A stretch of DNA of 6,963 bases from the NCBI GenBank assembly GCA_937896115.1, contig CALBLB010000108.1, positions 1 to 6,963 of the forward strand. The letters are read 5' to 3'. A program made the position numbers and the translations under genes. Positions within the stretch are counted from its first letter, which is position 1; every line of letters starts with the position of its first letter. The DNA comes from an uncultured Succinatimonas sp. GTDB lineage: Bacteria > Pseudomonadota > Gammaproteobacteria > Enterobacterales > Succinivibrionaceae. The notes beneath the pieces were generated by a model. It was not told where the DNA came from. It made no database searches and worked only from the letters and a program-made list of their open reading frames with translations. Positions 5,631 to 6,963 of this stretch are shown here, piece by piece.

Positions 5631-6158
5631 TCACTTTTTACCGTTATCTGATTTCATTTCTTGAGGAATGAAGGTACTCATTACTCTTCCTCCCTGGCTG
5701 TTGTTATTTTGTGCTTTCATTTTTTGTGAGACTGTATTGTATTCAATCCTCTCGCCAGAAACGTGAGATTCTCCTTGCCAGACGGTTGCGTTACCGGTTA
5801 TTACGATATCTCCGGTTAAAGGATAGTATTTAAGCTTTGATGATTGTGTTCTAAGAATTTTGCCGTTATCCAGTTCTTGTCTGAAAGTTACAGGCTTTCC
5901 CCACCCTGTAACTTCTTTAAGTTCATTTTTGTCGTTACGTATGAGCTCAGCTTTGTCGCAGTAAACTTCAATGGTTCCCTGAGTGGCATGAACGTCATCG
6001 ATGAAATAAAGTTTGTTTGCCTGAAGATCGGCTAATTGTTCTTTTGATGAGACATTCAGCGGTTTGCTGGTGTCGTCTTTTAAAGCAAGCGACTGTTGTG
6101 AATATACGATTGCGCAAAGACTAATGAGCAGAATGCTGAGCCGGGTAATAAATTGCAT
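5631..6158 (-). CDS. lptA: Periplasmic LPS transport bridge protein LptA
   Basis: LptA polymerises head-to-tail with LptC and LptD through a beta-jellyroll fold to form the path along which LPS crosses the periplasm. The 175-aa precursor has a signal peptide: Arg6, a hydrophobic core at about 7-19, and a likely signal peptidase I cut after Ala25 (SLA). The mature part holds the OstA-type domain, with recognisable segments ATQGTIEVYCDKAEL, GWGKPVTF and GDIVITGNATVWQGE. Length and layout match E. coli LptA (185 aa). Its start lies inside the 3' end of lptC (38-bp overlap), with AAGG 8 nt ahead of the ATG. The lptC-lptA overlap is also seen in E. coli. Confidence 0.95.
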   Translation of the reverse strand: MQFITRLSILLISLCAIVYSQQSLALKDDTSKPLNVSSKEQLADLQANKLYFIDDVHATQGTIEVYCDKAELIRNDKNELKEVTGWGKPVTFRQELDNGKILRTQSSKLKYYPLTGDIVITGNATVWQGESHVSGERIEYNTVSQKMKAQNNNSQGGRVMSTFIPQEMKSDNGKK

Positions 6159-6702
6159 TAACGTTGCCTTTGTATGTGGAAATATCTTTATTCAGATCTA
6201 TTGTAAAGTCGGTTCCAGAATTGATCCAACCTATACCGTGCAATATAGTGAGATCTGGAGATGTCACTAAATTTGATTTAAAGTTGTAATTGACTTTTGG
6301 ACTTTGTGCTTTGGTGATGGCTGCTCCCTTAAACAGAGGTTTGAGCACTACATTTCTTTCCATTAATGCAAAATCACCGTCACGTACTTGCCCTTGTTCA
6401 CCGCTCATCACCCATTTTTCGATGTGTTTGTCTTTACCTATCCTGTAAGTGACTATTACCGGATTGGTAAAATGCGCGATGCCGTTTCCATCGTTGTAAC
6501 TGGCTATATCTGCTTTTATAGTGTGATGCAAAAAGCCTGTTTTATCATAGTTTTTGCCGTAAAAATTCAAAGCTGTATAGATTTTTGATACGGTTTCATC
6601 AGAATTTTTCCGTTCTTGCAGGGTCTGGGTATAACGGTAAAGCCCTACGGCTGCAACAAACAGACATACGGTAATAACCGCAGATTTTATCGTGGTAGCC
6701 AT
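6121..6702 (-). CDS. lptC: Inner-membrane LPS export protein LptC
   Basis: LptC is a bitopic inner-membrane protein that joins LptB2FG to LptA and receives LPS from the transporter. The 193-aa protein (191 in E. coli) has a single N-terminal transmembrane helix at about residues 7-22 and a periplasmic beta-jellyroll domain. Family-like segments are IAHFTNPVIVTYR, GEQGQVRDGDFALMERNVVL and NLVTSPDLTILHG. The ATG overlaps the kdsC stop codon by one base (TGATG), which implies coupled translation. A modest GGCGG lies 6 nt ahead of the start. Sequence identity to E. coli is low, as usual for LptC, but the gene context is decisive. Confidence 0.94.
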   Translation of the reverse strand: MATTIKSAVITVCLFVAAVGLYRYTQTLQERKNSDETVSKIYTALNFYGKNYDKTGFLHHTIKADIASYNDGNGIAHFTNPVIVTYRIGKDKHIEKWVMSGEQGQVRDGDFALMERNVVLKPLFKGAAITKAQSPKVNYNFKSNLVTSPDLTILHGIGWINSGTDFTIDLNKDISTYKGNVNAIYYPAQHSAH

Positions 6703-6963
6703 CAGAAACCGCCGTCGGTATTCATTATCCCTTTTGACATCAGGATAAGATCACACAATTCTCTTACTGCGCCGCGGCCACCGTCACGATGTAAAGTAAG
6801 ATCAGCCCGTTTTTGAATAAACGGTACGGCATCCTGAGGACAGGCACAAAAACCAGAAGCGTTAAACATCGGCAAATCATTATGATCGTCACCAATAGAA
6901 GCTGACTGTTCTTTGGTTAAACCAAATTTTTTCAGAAGTTTTGCTACTGCTGGAGCTTTGTCT
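6702..6963 (-). CDS. kdsC: KdsC, 3-deoxy-D-manno-octulosonate 8-phosphate phosphatase (C-terminal part)
   Basis: Only the last 86 codons lie in the window; the 5' end continues past the right edge. KdsC is a HAD-superfamily phosphatase (C0 type, no cap domain) that converts KDO-8-phosphate to KDO for the LPS inner core. Visible features are HAD motif IV, SIGDDHNDLPMF (fragment residues 22-33, with the acidic pair Asp25-Asp26 that coordinates Mg), and the family C-terminal segment GGRGAVRELCDLIL (61-74). The motif III lysine is probably the Lys at fragment residue 2. It ends in TGA overlapping the lptC ATG by one base. The placement directly upstream of lptC is the standard Gammaproteobacterial order. 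Confidence 0.92.
   Translation of the reverse strand, partial: DKAPAVAKLLKKFGLTKEQSASIGDDHNDLPMFNASGFCACPQDAVPFIQKRADLTLHRDGGRGAVRELCDLILMSKGIMNTDGGF

Noticed and set aside
6104..6118. Cys15 in the LptA signal peptide as a possible lipobox
   Set aside because: The residues before Cys15 (I-S-L) do not fit a lipobox, and LptA is a soluble periplasmic protein; a signal peptidase I cut after Ala25 fits better.
6192..6216. Possible sigma-E promoter for lptA inside lptC (GGAAC at 6216-6212 and TCTGA at 6196-6192 on the minus strand)
   Set aside because: Both boxes look right, and E. coli has a sigma-E promoter in this area, but only 15 bp separate GGAAC from TCTGA, about three fewer than the known arrangement, and the -35 lacks the TT after GGAAC.
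5844..6270. Short plus-strand open frames opposite lptA and lptC
   Set aside because: Antisense frames of clear lpt genes; no supporting signals.

Overview
The window carries a conserved Gammaproteobacterial gene cluster, all on the minus strand. In transcription order (right to left) it is kdsC (3' end only), lptC, lptA, lptB, rpoN, hpf, ptsN, rapZ. After a gap of about 320 bp comes a zinc-dependent medium-chain dehydrogenase that closely resembles L-idonate 5-dehydrogenase (IdnD). The cluster order and the protein sequences point to a Gammaproteobacterium. The DNA is AT-rich and intergenic DNA is scarce. The npr (ptsO) gene that follows rapZ in E. coli is missing here. Those features would fit a host-associated lineage such as the Aeromonadales/Succinivibrionaceae, but that placement is a guess.

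Right part (about 4894-6963): envelope genes. KdsC releases KDO from KDO-8-phosphate, LptC and LptA form part of the periplasmic LPS bridge, and LptB is the ATPase that drives LPS transport. These genes are packed tightly: kdsC and lptC share one base, lptC and lptA overlap by 38 bp, and lptA and lptB are 11 bp apart. This suggests one transcript with translational coupling.

Middle part (about 1436-4867): regulatory genes. These are rpoN (sigma-54), hpf (hibernation promoting factor), ptsN (EIIA-Ntr) and rapZ (RNase adaptor in the GlmY/GlmZ amino-sugar circuit). Unlike the lpt part, this half has structured junctions. A long AT-rich inverted repeat, a candidate sigma-70 promoter and two leader stem-loops lie between rpoN and hpf. 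A GC-rich terminator-like hairpin lies between hpf and ptsN. The starts of ptsN and rapZ lack a recognisable Shine-Dalgarno sequence, and the ptsN start itself is uncertain. Together these suggest that the regulatory genes are expressed separately from the lpt genes and at different levels.

Left part (1-1435): the idnD-like gene appears to be a separate unit. It has its own good ribosome binding site, a long leader with two adjacent palindromes, and a strong intrinsic terminator at the window edge.

I found no mobile element, CRISPR array, tRNA, rRNA or clearly novel multi-gene system. The points worth a second look are regulatory: the junction structures, the start of ptsN and the dehydrogenase placed after rapZ.
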